This document shows, piece after piece, positions 23,601 to 33,746 of a DNA stretch of 64,000 nucleotides. A program made the position numbers and the translations under genes. The DNA is taken from contig NC_089777.1 in the NCBI RefSeq assembly GCF_040412425.1, forward strand, positions 34,740,537-34,804,536, in the 5' to 3' direction. The DNA comes from Macrobrachium rosenbergii. Its lineage: Eukaryota > Arthropoda > Malacostraca > Decapoda > Palaemonidae. How positions within the stretch are numbered: position 1 is the first letter of the stretch; each line of letters begins with the position of its first letter. Below the pieces are notes generated by a model. That model searched no databases. It was not told where the DNA came from and saw only the letters and a list, made by a program, of their open reading frames with translations.

Positions 23601-24335
23601 ATTACCTGACTCTGCATCAATATTTACTGCCGAATTAACAGCCGTAGTTTCTGCCCTAGATTTAGTTTTTCAAAGTAGTGACTCTAATTTTGTCATATAC
23701 TCAGACTCTAGAAGCACCTTAGAAGCTATTAAAAATTTAATAGCTTTCATCCATTAATTGAAAAAGTTCAGGAGTGGCTTTTTGGGGTATATATTGTCGA
23801 CGTAAATCAGTCTCTTTCTGTTGGGTCCCTTCTCACGTGGGGATTCAGCTTGGAAACGAGATGGCAGATAGGGAAGCGAAAGCTGCTAGTATTTTATCAG
23901 AAACCTCTTTTAGAAAAGTGCCTCATACAGATCTAAAAGGTCCCATTAGATCTTATGTTTTAGTAAATGGCAAGAAAGGTGGACTTCTCCCCTTCTTGCC
24001 AATAATAAGAAATATAGAAATATTAGGGATAATGTACTACCGTGGTCTTCGTCATTCCAGCTTGACAGACGAACAGAGGTTATTTTAACGAGATTAAGGA
24101 TTGGGCACACTCGTCTAACCCATCAGTTTATTTTTGAAGGAAGCAGCCCTCCAGAGTGTGCTTACTGTGACGAGACACTAACAGTGGAGCACATTCTGGT
24201 GGTCTGCCCCAGATATTTTAACCAAAGAGAGAGATATTTTCAGGGTAAATCCCTGTCTGATATTTTGGGAGATGAAGCAGATATTTCTGCTATAATCTCT
24301 TTTTTAAAGTGTATTAAAATTTTTAACGATATTTA
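20650..24335 (+). pseudogene. LINE copy 2 ORF2: APE endonuclease, RT, RNase H, frameshifted
   Basis: The endonuclease begins LDILQWNCKGLRARTEDL at about 20,672 and includes IICLQETMLG, AHGGAAIII, ICSLYLPP and LLGDFNAHNP. After a break at 21,100 the polyprotein continues through RPAVPWWNKTCG, RT with DLEKAYDTTWR, GVPQGSVLS and the catalytic FVDDLAIYC near 22,645. RNase H is at 23,515-23,900 (KIYTDGSKSDSGVGCAV, FTAELTAVVSAL, FCWVPSHVG, GNEMADREAK). A distal CAYCDETLTVEHILVVC motif (C-x2-C-x8-H-x4-C, near 24,157) completes it. About six frameshifts are present. The function known for the family is target-primed reverse transcription. Confidence 0.88.
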
Positions 24336-24582
24336 ATTTTATTTAATAATTTATTACATCACGTAGAATTTTAATGACATTAATTTTTTTATGTATATAG
24401 CACATCATTCATTAAACTTCATACCCTTATTTATTGGTCACATCACTTCATTTTATTTATTAATCATTTCCTTCATGAATTCATAACTTTAACATAATTT
24501 ATTTTTTTTCCATTACGGCGCTGAATGGCCTTGTTGGCCCCAGTGCCTGGGCTTTTGCCCTAAATATCATACATCCATCCAT
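24336..24582 (+). other. LINE copy 2 3' UTR and tail
   Basis: A+T-rich 3' UTR with a GGCGCTGAATGGCC / TGGCCCCAGTGCC segment near 24,516 that could form a small stem-loop. It ends in ACATCCATCCATC-type repeats. Such a structured 3' end and simple-repeat tail is typical of LINEs that do not use poly-A. Confidence 0.7.
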
Positions 24583-24596
24583 CCTTCTTCCACCGA
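24583..24596. repeat. Right target-site duplication of LINE copy 2
   Basis: Second copy of CCTTCTTCCACCGA, identical over 14 bases to 17,902-17,915. DIRS E RNase H resumes with NTNLDFYAEASDLG directly after it. Confidence 0.95.
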
Positions 24597-26335
24597 ACAC
24601 CAACCTAGACTTCTATGCAGAAGCGTCAGATCTGGGTTTGGGGGCGTTTCTAGGCAACCAAGAAGTGTCAGGAAATTGGTCCCAGCAGCAGATTTGCTGG
24701 CACATCAACCTCAAGGAGCTGACAGCAATTGACTGGGCCTTCAGCATTTTGCATCAGTAGTCCACAATCAACTAGTGACCATATACTCAACACTATGGCC
24801 CTGACATATATAGAGAAGCAAGGGGGGATGTATTCATTCTCCCTTTGCGAGGCAGCGAGAACTCTCCTTTTATGGGCAGACCACAACCAGACCAAGCTGG
24901 TGATGCAGTTCATCCAGGGCAAGCTCGATATCCCTGCAGACAGGTTGAGCCATCGCAGTCAGGGGCGGCCCACAGAGTGGACTCTTCATCTGCAGGTGTG
25001 CAAGGACCTGTGGAAACTGTGGGGGAGACCTCTCATAGATCTGTTTGCTATGTCCAAGAATCATTGTCTACCAGTCTTTTGTTTGCCAGCACCAGACCCT
25101 CTAGCATGGGCGATGGATGCCATGCTGCAAGACTGGTCACACAAGGAGTTCTATGCTTTCCCACTGTTCTGCATGATACGGGAAGTCGTCAACAAGTTCC
25201 GCAGCCACATGACCATCACGATGACTCTAGTGGCCCCATTCTGGCTGTGACAGGAACGGTTTCCGGATCTCCTCAAGCTGCTAACAGACTTCCCAAGGTA
25301 GTTACCACAGAGACCACGTCTGCTCAGAGAGCTCCACTTAAGGCGGTTCCACCAAGGACTGTCCACTCTGGCCCTGACAGGGTTCAGACTGTCACGAAAC
25401 ACTTCAGACAGAAGGGGTTTACAAGAACAACTTCATGAGCAATTGCAAAGTGTAGATGCCTCTCTTCCGACAAGGTCTGTCAAGCCAAGTAGACAATCTT
25501 TAGAGCCTGGTGTAGGTGACATTTTGTCTTCTAAGACATCTGTAGCAGACACTGATGATTTTCTCCTGTACTTCAGGACATCCAGGGGCCTTTCCTCCTC
25601 TACGATTAGAGGATACAGGGCTATGCTGAGTTCGGTGTTTCGGCACAGAGGAATGAATCTCTCAGCCGATGAAGACCTGTCCGACCTCTTAAAATCCTAT
25701 GATACCTCCAAATCCAAGGGGCAAAAGGCCGTCTCTTGGAATTTGGATGTAGTTTTGAAGTGGCTCTCAGGACCTTGCTTCGAGCCTCTTTGTTCTGCTT
25801 TGCTACAAGATCATACCAGGAAGACCCTCTTTTCTCGTAGCATTAGCGACCACCAATAGGGTCAATGAGGTGCACGCTCTTGACAAGAGAGTTGGATTTT
25901 CCCAAGGTGATGCCATACATTCATTCATCTTGAGTTTTTTTAGCTAAAAATGAAGACCCACCCAAACCCTGGCCTTGTTCCTTTCACCATTAAAAGCCTG
26001 ATGGAAATTCTGGGCCCAGATGAGGAAGAGAGAGTTCTGTGCCCAGTAAGAGCACTGAGGTACTACTTGCACAGAACGGAGAAGATTCGAGGCCCTATCA
26101 GTAATTTATGGTGCTTGGTTAGAAATCCATCTCGTGCCCTGTCCAAAAACAGCTTGTCTTTCTTCTTGAAGGATCTGATCTCTGAAACCCATTCTTTGAT
26201 TGGAGAAGAGGCTTTATCGTCCGTCAGAGCTTAGGCTCACAAGATCAGAGTGGTCTCCACGTCATTAGCCTTCAAGCACAACCTGATATGGAAACTACTT
26301 TTGAAAATTGTAGTACTTAAGGGCCGTTATCCATG
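24597..26335 (+). pseudogene. DIRS E RNase H, linker and tyrosine recombinase, broken
   Basis: RNase H starts LDFYAEASDLGLGAFLG. The linker common to this family follows (IDLFAMSKNHCLPVF, APDPLAWAMDA, YAFPLF, APFWL). The recombinase N-terminal domain includes LLYFRTSRGLSSSTIRGYRA and SVFRHRGMNLS, then SWNLDVVLKWL. Catalytic residues are partly visible: R in TNRVNEVHAL (second frame), and HKIR near 26,238 for the H-x-x-R pair. About 25 residues that carry the nucleophilic Tyr (HYL in the other copies) are deleted between FKHNL and METTFENC. Stops and frameshifts add to this. The gene is dead. Confidence 0.82.
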
Positions 26336-26340
26336 GCTAG

Positions 26341-26750
26341 CATGGTGTTGGGGGACGAAGCGTAGGAAGCTTTTCTTCCTTCCTTTTCTCTTCACCTTGA
26401 ACTTAGGTGTTGAGTCGTAAGGGGAGCCTGGGGCTACTGTGTACCTGGAGACCCACCAGTCTTAGTTTAAATGGGTGGGTGGTGGTTTATATTTTATTAT
26501 GGTGTAAGTGATGTTCGTGTTTTTTGATTCTGGTCATTTGGTTTGCGAGTACTGTGCCCAGGGCAGGGGCAACTGGCTACTTGTATACTTGGTTAGTCAC
26601 CAGGTTCATCCCTTGCTGCAAAGTACCCACTGATGTAGAGGTGTGTCTGGACAACTGGCTCATTATCATCCATAATATTTTGGGGTAGAAAAATCCATAT
26701 CCCACCTCCGTGTCAATTTGGGATTCAGCAGTGTAATTACTTAGTAAGTT
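26341..26750 (+). other. DIRS E 3' UTR and truncated ICR
   Basis: After the recombinase remnant comes a non-coding stretch. It ends CCCACCTCCGTGTCAATTTG, GGATTCAGCAGTGTAATTAC and TTAGTAAGTTACATAG, the counterpart of the inner half of the ICR of B in reverse orientation. The outer half, the joint palindrome, the G-rich block and the inverted terminal repeat are missing, so the 3' end was lost by deletion. Confidence 0.7.
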
Positions 26751-27112
26751 ACATAGTAATAGTACTGTCATAACACATATCAGAAGAATTTACTGTAGCA
26801 AGCATATGACCTAGTATTAACAACAGAATGAGAGAAAGATGTTTTAGAAATGTCTGCAGGATGTAAGACAAATTGATAGTGAACGTAATTTGGTAGAAAT
26901 TGCCTTCAGGTGGTAAGCTTTATCAGAAAGCAATGAAGTCTTGGTATGGCTTCTAGAGGATAAATTTCTTTAGTTCAACTCCCAAAGGATGATTTCACTA
27001 AGTTCCATCAAAATTTGTTAGCATAATCCTGCTAACAGGTACAGTGTGTCAATAACATAACCTTAACCGTTTTGTTGAGGGTAATTAACATAAATGCCCT
27101 TCTAAAACTCAC
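26751..27112. other. Host intron 2 sequence, nothing recognised
   Basis: Unique-looking A+T-rich sequence between the truncated DIRS E and host exon 2. Confidence 0.5.
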
Positions 27113-27211
27113 CTTGCATTAATCTTTTCTGTTCTTTTCTTTCTTGCCATTTTTTCTCCTTGTAATACTGTCGTACAAAGGCCTTCTTCTGCAAAAGTGC
27201 ACGACCATGAC
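27113..27211 (-). CDS. Host gene exon 2: basic, Lys-rich segment
   Basis: On the minus strand the acceptor TTCCATTCAG precedes GTCATGGTCGTGC and the exon ends ATGCAAG before donor GTGAGT. Its 99 bp are open in the frame continued from exon 1 (one base carried in, one carried out) and read GHGRALLQKKAFVRQYYKEK then KWQERKEQKRLMQ. The sequence is highly basic and probably helical. The GxGxA-x3-K-x6-Y pattern recalls TAP26/CCDC59-type rRNA-processing proteins (Fyv7 family), but this is a tentative impression. Splice sites are strong and phase agrees on both sides. Confidence 0.78.
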
Positions 27212-27305
27212 CTGAATGGAAGAAAGATTCTCACTAAAACGAATAGAGCACATCTTCATGAAATAAAGATACAGTAATCTCTCTGAATTTTTTGCTTTGC
27301 TTAAC

Positions 27306-27428
27306 AGAAAACTATGGATACAATGCACCCACAAATTACTACCTCCATATACCAAAACTCATCTTTAGAAAACTAAGGATACAATGCACCCATAAATTAC
27401 TACCTCCATATATACCTAAAATCATCTT
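27306..27428. repeat. ~61-bp direct tandem duplication in host intron 1
   Basis: The copies at 27,306-27,366 and 27,367-27,428 begin AGAAAACTA(T/A)GGATACAATG and share CACC then AAATTACTACCTCCATATA. They differ by a few substitutions and small indels. Confidence 0.9.
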
Positions 27429-27429
27429 C

Positions 27430-28180
27430 ATTCTTTTGAAAAACTCTTAGTTTAAGGTGAACCAGAAAAAAATCAAATGCATTTGTTGGGTGATAAAAGA
27501 AAAATGACCTTTAGTGTTGTCTTCATTTTGACAAAACACTAGTTAAATATCTTTTGTTATTTAAAGTCAGGATCTGAGTACCCTAGTCAAACACTAATAA
27601 ACTACTTCACATTGTATCTGATGATTTGTTGTTTAAACTTTGTCATCTTTGGTAATGTACTTTATTACTTTGTATTTGCTGTGTATTACCTTCCTGGCAT
27701 TAACAATCTGTCTTGTTATCTCAGGGTAGGTTGTTTTCGTGTATTTTTGTACTATTTTTGTGGTATCTGATATGTATCAATTAGGCCTACAGTATTTTGT
27801 GGGCATAATGGTTACCTAATAATTTACCTTTCCAGCTGATTTAATAATCTGAAATTATGCCCTCATATAATCAATTCTGTTTAGTGTTTTTTGTTATGCT
27901 ATACTGTGTATGCAAGCAAACCTTTCCTGGTTTTGAGTTTTTTTGTAATCTTTACATTCAGGGAGTGACATTGGTGTTAGGGTAGCCCACAGAATTATTA
28001 ATATAAAATATCTATGGGTGGCAAGAAAGAGGAAAGTACCTGTGAAAAGGAAGAATTAGTCAAGAATAAAAGAGATGTGGGGATAATCTGATAGATGTAC
28101 CTGAATGTACTTGACCAGTAAATGAAATGTTTTTGTAAATACTGTAATAATAAAGAAACCTGAGAGAGAGTGAAAAAACA
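27430..28180. other. Host intron 1 sequence, nothing recognised
   Basis: A+T-rich sequence without a supported gene. It leads into the decayed RT fragment. Confidence 0.5.
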
Positions 28181-29110
28181 CCAGGAAATGATGGAATCAC
28201 TGTAGAGAGACTAGCTGAAAATGAAATGACATTGTCTGAAAATTGCTGTTTTGAAGAAAATGGAACAAGGAAACAAACCTGATGATTGAGAATTGGAAGT
28301 CATAGCGAAAAACAGAGACCTGATAGCAAAAAACAGAGACCTGAATGAATGAGGTAACTATAGAGGCATTGCTTTTACATCAGTTGTAATGAAAACATTC
28401 CGTATGCATATTCCCATTAAGCTGGAGAAAGAATTTATAAAATGCCTAGAGATGAACAAGTAAATGTTAAAACTGCAGGACTTGTACAGATCAACTATTT
28501 TTGAGAAATATTGTGGAGCAGTTTATGGAATTTAAAACTCCATATGATGGCTTCTGTTGAATATGAGATAGCATTTATCAGCATCCACTGACCAACAATA
28601 TGGAAAGTCTCATGTGACTGTAGTATTCCTGCTGAATATATAAAGCTAATTGAAATTATCCATAAAGTAGGATGGTGATGGAGTCTCATCAGTTGAATTT
28701 GCAGTACATGGTTGGTGCTCAAGTCAGTGTTGCTTCACCTTTGTTGTCTGCCCTTCACATGGATTTTATAATGAAGAAAGTGATTGGACATGGGAGAGGT
28801 TTAGATGGAATGATGTTAGAAACTTGACAAGCATAGAATTTGCAGATGATGCTGCTTTAAATAGCAAAACATAAGATTTAGAAAGCTTACTTAACAGAAT
28901 GCATCACTTCTCCAGGTAGATGGGGCTTGAGAAAAATCCAAGAAAAACTGAAGTAATGTATTGAGGACAGAGTTTGCACAATTGGATGAAATAACACTAG
29001 TTGAGAAAGGATAAATAACGTTGAATCTCAAATATTTAGAAACAATCATAGCCAATACAGGTTTTCCTGAGTTGGAATTTAGTGAGAATGAAAAAAGGTA
29101 ATACACACAG
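28180..29110 (+). pseudogene. Decayed non-LTR retrotransposon RT fragment
   Basis: Across shifting plus-strand frames the order of RT motifs is readable: NYRGIAFTSVVMKTF near 28,352, FEKYCGAVYGI near 28,498, SIEFADDAALNSKT near 28,830 (FADD is the catalytic box), then LESLLNRMHHFSR and GLEKNPRKTEVMY. This is the pattern of a CR1/RTE-like RT distinct from the two I-type LINEs. Endonuclease and 3' end were not found. A short direct repeat of ATAGCRAAAAACAGAGACCT (28,302-28,344) lies within it. It is far more decayed than the DIRS copies and so older. Confidence 0.7.
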
Positions 29111-29495
29111 TGATTTATAGAAGAACATTTTTATTTTGAGGAAACTACAAAGAAGAAAATTACTTTGTCTAAATGGGTCTTGTGGAACTTATCCTGAGGA
29201 TGTAAGATCTTGTAGGATCAAGTTGGTAAAAAGACATATTTTTGTTAATCACTGTTTTTGTGCTAAGATCTGAATGCATTCTGTTTCAGCAATGAAAATA
29301 GGTAACAAAAACTTTATTCACTAATAATATCCAGAATGGATATTCATTTGTACTGGTTTATTTTTTAGCATACAGCACTAAAACAAGTACGGCAATGGTA
29401 AAAGAAGAACTCGTATTACTGTACCTTGTAATTTTATGGGACCAGAATTTCTATTTATGATTTTAATCAAATCCACTTCCATTTGTACAACATAC

Positions 29496-29586
29496 CTTCT
29501 TGTTGGCTGCCATAATTTTTCTTGTACTTTTGTTTGAAGTAAGCTCTCTTATTGAAAGTTTTTTTGCCATTTGAATCCATGTTTTA
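29496..29586 (-). CDS. Host gene exon 1 (first coding exon)
   Basis: The minus-strand ATG is at 29,578-29,580 and the coding part ends at 29,496 before donor GTATGTTG. The peptide is MDSNGKKTFNKRAYFKQKYK followed by KNYGSQQE, strongly basic and rich in aromatic residues. An acceptor GTTGCAG lies seven bases before the ATG and a second, TTTCTTGCAG, at 29,611-29,620, so a 5' UTR exon lies further right. The exon ends one base into a codon, which is completed by GT at the start of exon 2 to give Gly. The gene is unidentified. A TAP26/CCDC59-like nucleolar or RNA-processing role is possible but unproven. Confidence 0.78.
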
Positions 29587-29610
29587 CTGCAACAACTGGC
29601 TACATATAAT

Positions 29611-31706
29611 CTGCAAGAAATGTACAACACTGAGAATCAGCCTTTCACAGAATTTGTTCTTCATTATGAGAAATACAGTATGAGAAAATTTTTAAGTACT
29701 GTAATTTGTATTTATTCCTAGTTTACAAACCAAAGCTTTTAGTGTAAGAGTATTCCTTAGCTCAACCTGGAATTGGTCATTGAAACCTTGGTAACGCAGA
29801 GGGATGTTTGAGGTGGGAAATATGATACAAGGCTGTGGAGGTTGTTTTTTATTGGCCTAACTCCTGGGCAAGGTGTTCTTTGCTAGAGAGTAATCAGAAC
29901 TCCCATAGGCTATATGACCCCTGAATAAAGTGTATACTTAAATATTTGTGATTAAAATAGTAAATATAGTAAATAATAAGAAAAAATATCACAAAAACAA
30001 AATGCATGTATTCACAAAGATTCAGTACCATATTGGCAGATTACAATAGAGTTAAGATAAGTGTTGTATATCAGTATTACTCATATTTTTTCTCTTCTCA
30101 GATGATCCTGACTTAAGAGAGCATTGCTCTTGGACAAAAGTAACATGTTAAAAGGGTTTACAGTACTGATAAATTGCACTACAACAAGAATAACATAAAG
30201 TAGAAATTTTTGTAAGAGTGTACCTTGCATTTTTTATGAGTTTCTTCAGAAATTCACAGTACTTTTTTTTACTCTGTAACAATGTGCAAAATGTTTTCAG
30301 GTTTTAAAGATTGAGTTTTTCTTATTTGTAATATCTGGATCCTGTGGATTTTCATGATCATTCTTTTGTATTTTGTTCTGTTTGGGATGCCATGTTTGTT
30401 TTGTGTTTTTAAAAACTGTAAACTATGCATTGCATGGTTATTCTGCATTTCTAATTATTTGGGATGAATCTTACCTGTTGAAGACAGATTACATTGTGCT
30501 GTCAGCATTAAAAAAAGGAGAAAAATGCTTAGCTGACTCAGATCGATTGTCTAGTTCACCTATTCTCTACCAGGTATATACACAGCAAGATCTAGAGACT
30601 GCATCCGTGCAGAGCAAGAAGGTAGCAGTGACTCTACCACACGTGCTTTGGGAGAAGACTGGGTACCAAGTATCCCCTGGCTGCATGCACAGTCAGTACC
30701 ACTGAGTGAGGATAACCCATGCACAAAACAGTGTTACGAGGAGCCTAATACAGTAATCTGTTCTTTGGTGCTCCCTATGTTTGGTGAAAAACCAAATTAG
30801 CGGAGACCACAGGAAATCAGGCCTTAGCACTTTTGTACATTTACAACTCTTGGGTCCCAAGCAAACCATGATCAGACTAGGGTACAGGATGATCATGCAC
30901 AGTTAGATTGTCCCAGCACCTGTGATTACTGTACAGCAGAGACCTGTCACATGTAAAGCCCATTTGAACACTCACAGTATAGGGACCATCCATGGACAGA
31001 GTGAAGGGGTAGTGCTGGCTCTACCATGCTCGCTTCAGGTGAAACATGGGTGGACAAGCCATGACAGGTAATCTTGTCTGAGAAGGCATGGGCTGACTCA
31101 AGGTACCAACCATGCTCAGTAGCCCGTGTTGACCTACGTACGGTGGACCTAACACCCAGCAGTGAAGGAACACTGTAGCCTTCCCTAGAAGGAGACGGGT
31201 ACTCACTCAGAGCTGTACAGAGTTGTCAAGAGAGGTCCTCTACAACTGCTATTTCTTGAGAAGAAGAGGAGAGCAAAGAAGACAGAGCGAAGGAAGAAGA
31301 AACAGTGCGCATGCTTCTCCACCTTATCTGCTCATGTGTTAGCAGTCAAGAGGAGCACAAGAAGACATCCTGACTTAAACAAATGGCAAAGAAAAAGTGC
31401 TTGTTTAATAACCAGCTAACTACCTTGTTGCCAAGTTTCAACACTTTATTCCAGCTCATGCTAAGGATTATTCCTACATACATGGCCATGGTTTGTATAT
31501 CTATTGGAAGGAGATAAGTAACATATACACACCAAATACGCATATGTATCTCGCTAGATCAAAACCCCAAAAAACTTCCTGTAATCAACTGTCATTCCAT
31601 ACACAGAAAACTCACAATGTTGCCAGCTTCTTTTAATCATTATGATCATTAGCTTTCATGCTCACCACCTCAATCTTGCATGCTCTCTCTCACTTCAGAG
31701 ACAATA
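29611..31706. other. Unassigned sequence upstream of host exon 1
   Basis: No gene or repeat family was recognised. A plus-strand frame at 30,373-30,705 has no family features and ordinary base composition, so I regard it as chance. The part from about 30,540 to 31,340 is less A+T-rich and may be an unrecognised repeat. The host 5' UTR exon and promoter may lie here or beyond the DIRS cluster. Confidence 0.4.
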
Positions 31707-32540
31707 AAAATGACATTTTTATGATAAAATAAGATTTTATATATATTCACCAAGTAATTACATAGCTAACAGCTTCTATTAGCTGGCAGCTAAAATTTGA
31801 AATCTGCAATAGCGATTCTTTTGTTTCATTATGATGTAGGTAACTGACCCCGCCCACTTTCAGGAAAAGGAGGAACTGAGCAGAGGGCTCCAATATGTTT
31901 ATGCCCAATGTCCATGTGAGGGGAGGCGGGTGGGCTCCCACTCTGTAATTACTTGGAAAGTGTATATAAAATCTTATTTTATCATAATGTCATTTTTATA
32001 TAAGTAACTTACAAAGTAATTACATAGCTGATTCCCACATTGACAGGAGGTGGGGTGCATGGACTGTTCTTCCCCAAAACATTAAAAAATGTAATGAATT
32101 AAGGGAATAAAGTCTGCTAGCATTACTAAAAATGCTTGTTGTTTCCTTACCTGGTAAAAGAGTCACAGCAGGAAGTTACCTGCCTCTGGTTGTGCGCTCA
32201 TCTTAAACGTAGAGATATGGCTGTATGGTCGAGTGCCATCTGCTACAACAGTGGGAGCTTCACAGCGAAGGACAATGCCGAACGCTAAATGAAGTACCAA
32301 GAAATTTTACCCCTGCCTAGGGTGCAGTACCATAAAAAACCAGATAAATACAACAAGTTACTTACACCATAAAACAATAAAACACCACCACCTACCACTA
32401 AAAAGACTGGCGGGTATGCAAGCACAACGTACCCCAGACTCCCCTAGAACTTGACACCATTAACCAAGGCGCAGAGGCGAGGAAGGAAGGAATGCTTCCT
32501 ATACTCCCTCCCCCAATACCATGCCAGCCATCGATAAAGG
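31707..32540 (-). other. DIRS B left end: terminal repeat, G-rich block, ICR and 3' UTR
   Basis: The end reads AAAATGACATTTTTATGATA, then AATTACATAGCTAACAGC. GAGGGGAGGCGGGTGGG is at 31,918-31,935. The ICR (about 31,938-32,030) contains CTTATTTTATCATAATGTCA then TTTTT, a near-exact reverse complement of the terminus, with the joint palindrome (TAAT-GTC-ATTTT) at 31,984-31,996. The remaining 500 bp to the recombinase stop are non-coding. Confidence 0.8.
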
Positions 32541-32975
32541 TCCTAGGGTACTGCAATCATTAAAAATAGTTTCCACATCTTGGAGGTAATATGAGGCAAA
32601 TACATACACTGCACCTCCAGTAAGTCACTTGAAGTATTGCAGAGAGTGAGAGATTGTATTTACAAGCTAATGAAGTAGCCACAGATCTGACTTCATGCGC
32701 CCTTACTTTCAAGATAGGACAATCCCCCTCTCTGTTGCGAGTGTGCTTCACGAATGGTATCCCTCAAGAAGGACAGAGCATTCTTTGTAAGAGGATGAGA
32801 TGGATCCTTGACCGAAGTCCAGAGGTCGCTAGATGGACCCCCATTCTTCTCCATCCTGAGAAGATAAAACTTTAGGGCTCTTAGTGGGCAAAGTACCCTC
32901 TCAATCTCTTCCGGTCCGAGTGTATCTCCATGGCCTGAATTTCACTGACTCTTTTGGCTGTTGATAAGGCTCCTA
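32540..32975 (-). pseudogene. DIRS B tyrosine recombinase, C-terminal part
   Basis: The minus-strand translation gives the KVRAHEVRSVATSLACKYNL block that holds the H-x-x-R pair, and upstream ALKFYL and KNALSFL. Frameshifts follow and the HYL segment with the catalytic Tyr is not cleanly readable (CLILPP in its place). At 32,975 it reads into the insertion site of DIRS A. The catalytic first Arg is just inside this part (TAKRVSEIQ). It is the continuation of the fragment at 39,233-39,870. Confidence 0.8.
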
Positions 32976-32980
32976 AAAAT

Positions 32981-33746
32981 GGTATTTTTATAATAAAATA
33001 AGGTTTCACACATACTTACCGAACAATTACATAGCTATACGCTTCTTACCTTACGGCAGTCGAAATCCCAAATTTCTCGGTGCTAGCGGCGTTGCTGACG
33101 TGTAGGTGATACGACCCCGCCCACTTTCGGGGATCCCAGATACTACTGAGCTTTGCTTGACAATTCGTTGAGCCGCCCCGTCCAACTGTGGGGAGGAGGG
33201 AGGGCTTTAATCATGTAATTGTTCGGTAAGTATGTGTGAAACCTTATTTTATTATAAAAATACCATTTTCACACATGAAACTTACCGAACAATTACATAG
33301 CTGAATCCACATTACCCGGCTGGTGGGCATATGGACTTTTAATGCAAATAAGAAAAAACTCACATTGCAAGAATGTTGTAGTACCTTGTGAGAGAGCAGC
33401 TGCAGGAGAATACTGCCTCTGGTCGGCGCTCTCATCACTTGTAGGGAACGTGGCAGTAGTGGCCAGGATCGTTCCTACTACTAGTGGGTATTCTGCAACC
33501 ATGGAGGTTCACCGATGGTTGATCAGAATGAAATAATGTTCGCCCTTGCCCTCGGCTATGACCAGATTAAAATAACAATCAAAGACCATCACCTACACAT
33601 AACCATAAAAAAAATTAACCAAACCCTACCATAAAAACTGGAGGGTACTCCTGGTACCGTGTACCCCCAGGCTTCCCCAAAACTCGACCACCTTCTAATC
33701 AAGACGAAGAGATAGTCAAAAGGAAGGGGAATTGGACCAAATCCCC
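32981..33746 (-). other. DIRS A left end: terminal repeat, G-rich block, ICR and 3' UTR
   Basis: The terminal repeat runs 32,981-33,169. GGGGAGGAGGGAGGG is at 33,190-33,204. The ICR (33,212-33,301) reads CCTTATTTTATTATAAAAAT, ACC, ATTTTCACACATG and is exactly the reverse complement of the right end joined to the left end. The joint AAAAT-ACC-ATTTT is at 33,257-33,269. In known DIRS biology the ICR helps complete the circular DNA intermediate. Confidence 0.92.

Larger units (their letters stand above)
17916..24582 (+). mobile_element. LINE copy 2, full-length I/Jockey-type element with 14-bp TSD
   Basis: This 6,667-bp element is bounded by perfect 14-bp duplications. The 5' end begins CCCCTCGAGTAGGACG and the 3' end finishes with a short CATC-type tail (CATACATCCATCCAT) rather than poly-A. 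Order: ~870-bp 5' UTR, ORF1 with an RRM-like fold and three zinc knuckles, ORF2 with APE endonuclease, RT, RNase H and a C-terminal Cys/His motif, then a short 3' UTR. An RNase H domain after RT places it near the I group; the precise clade (I, Nimb, Ingi and others) needs a tree. Frameshifts in both ORFs show it is not currently active. It is antisense to the host gene and splits DIRS E. Confidence 0.92.
15602..26750 (+). mobile_element. DIRS element E (plus strand), decayed and split by a LINE
   Basis: The parts occur in the order gag (15,602-16,850), RT (about 16,900-17,915), then after LINE copy 2 the RNase H, linker and tyrosine recombinase (24,597-26,335), then a 3' UTR ending in half an ICR. 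The 3' sequence near 26,695-26,750 is closely related to the reverse complement of the ICR of element B, so E and B belong to one family. Neither outer inverted repeat is present, so both ends are lost. It sits in intron 2 of the host gene, antisense to it. Confidence 0.8.

Noticed and set aside
27119..27355. Minus-strand ORF overlapping host exon 2.
   Set aside because: It is in another frame from the exon reading supported by splice phase; only 27,113-27,211 is taken as coding.
30373..30705. 110-codon plus-strand ORF.
   Set aside because: No domain, no splice context and no conserved features; length is compatible with chance in A+T-rich sequence.
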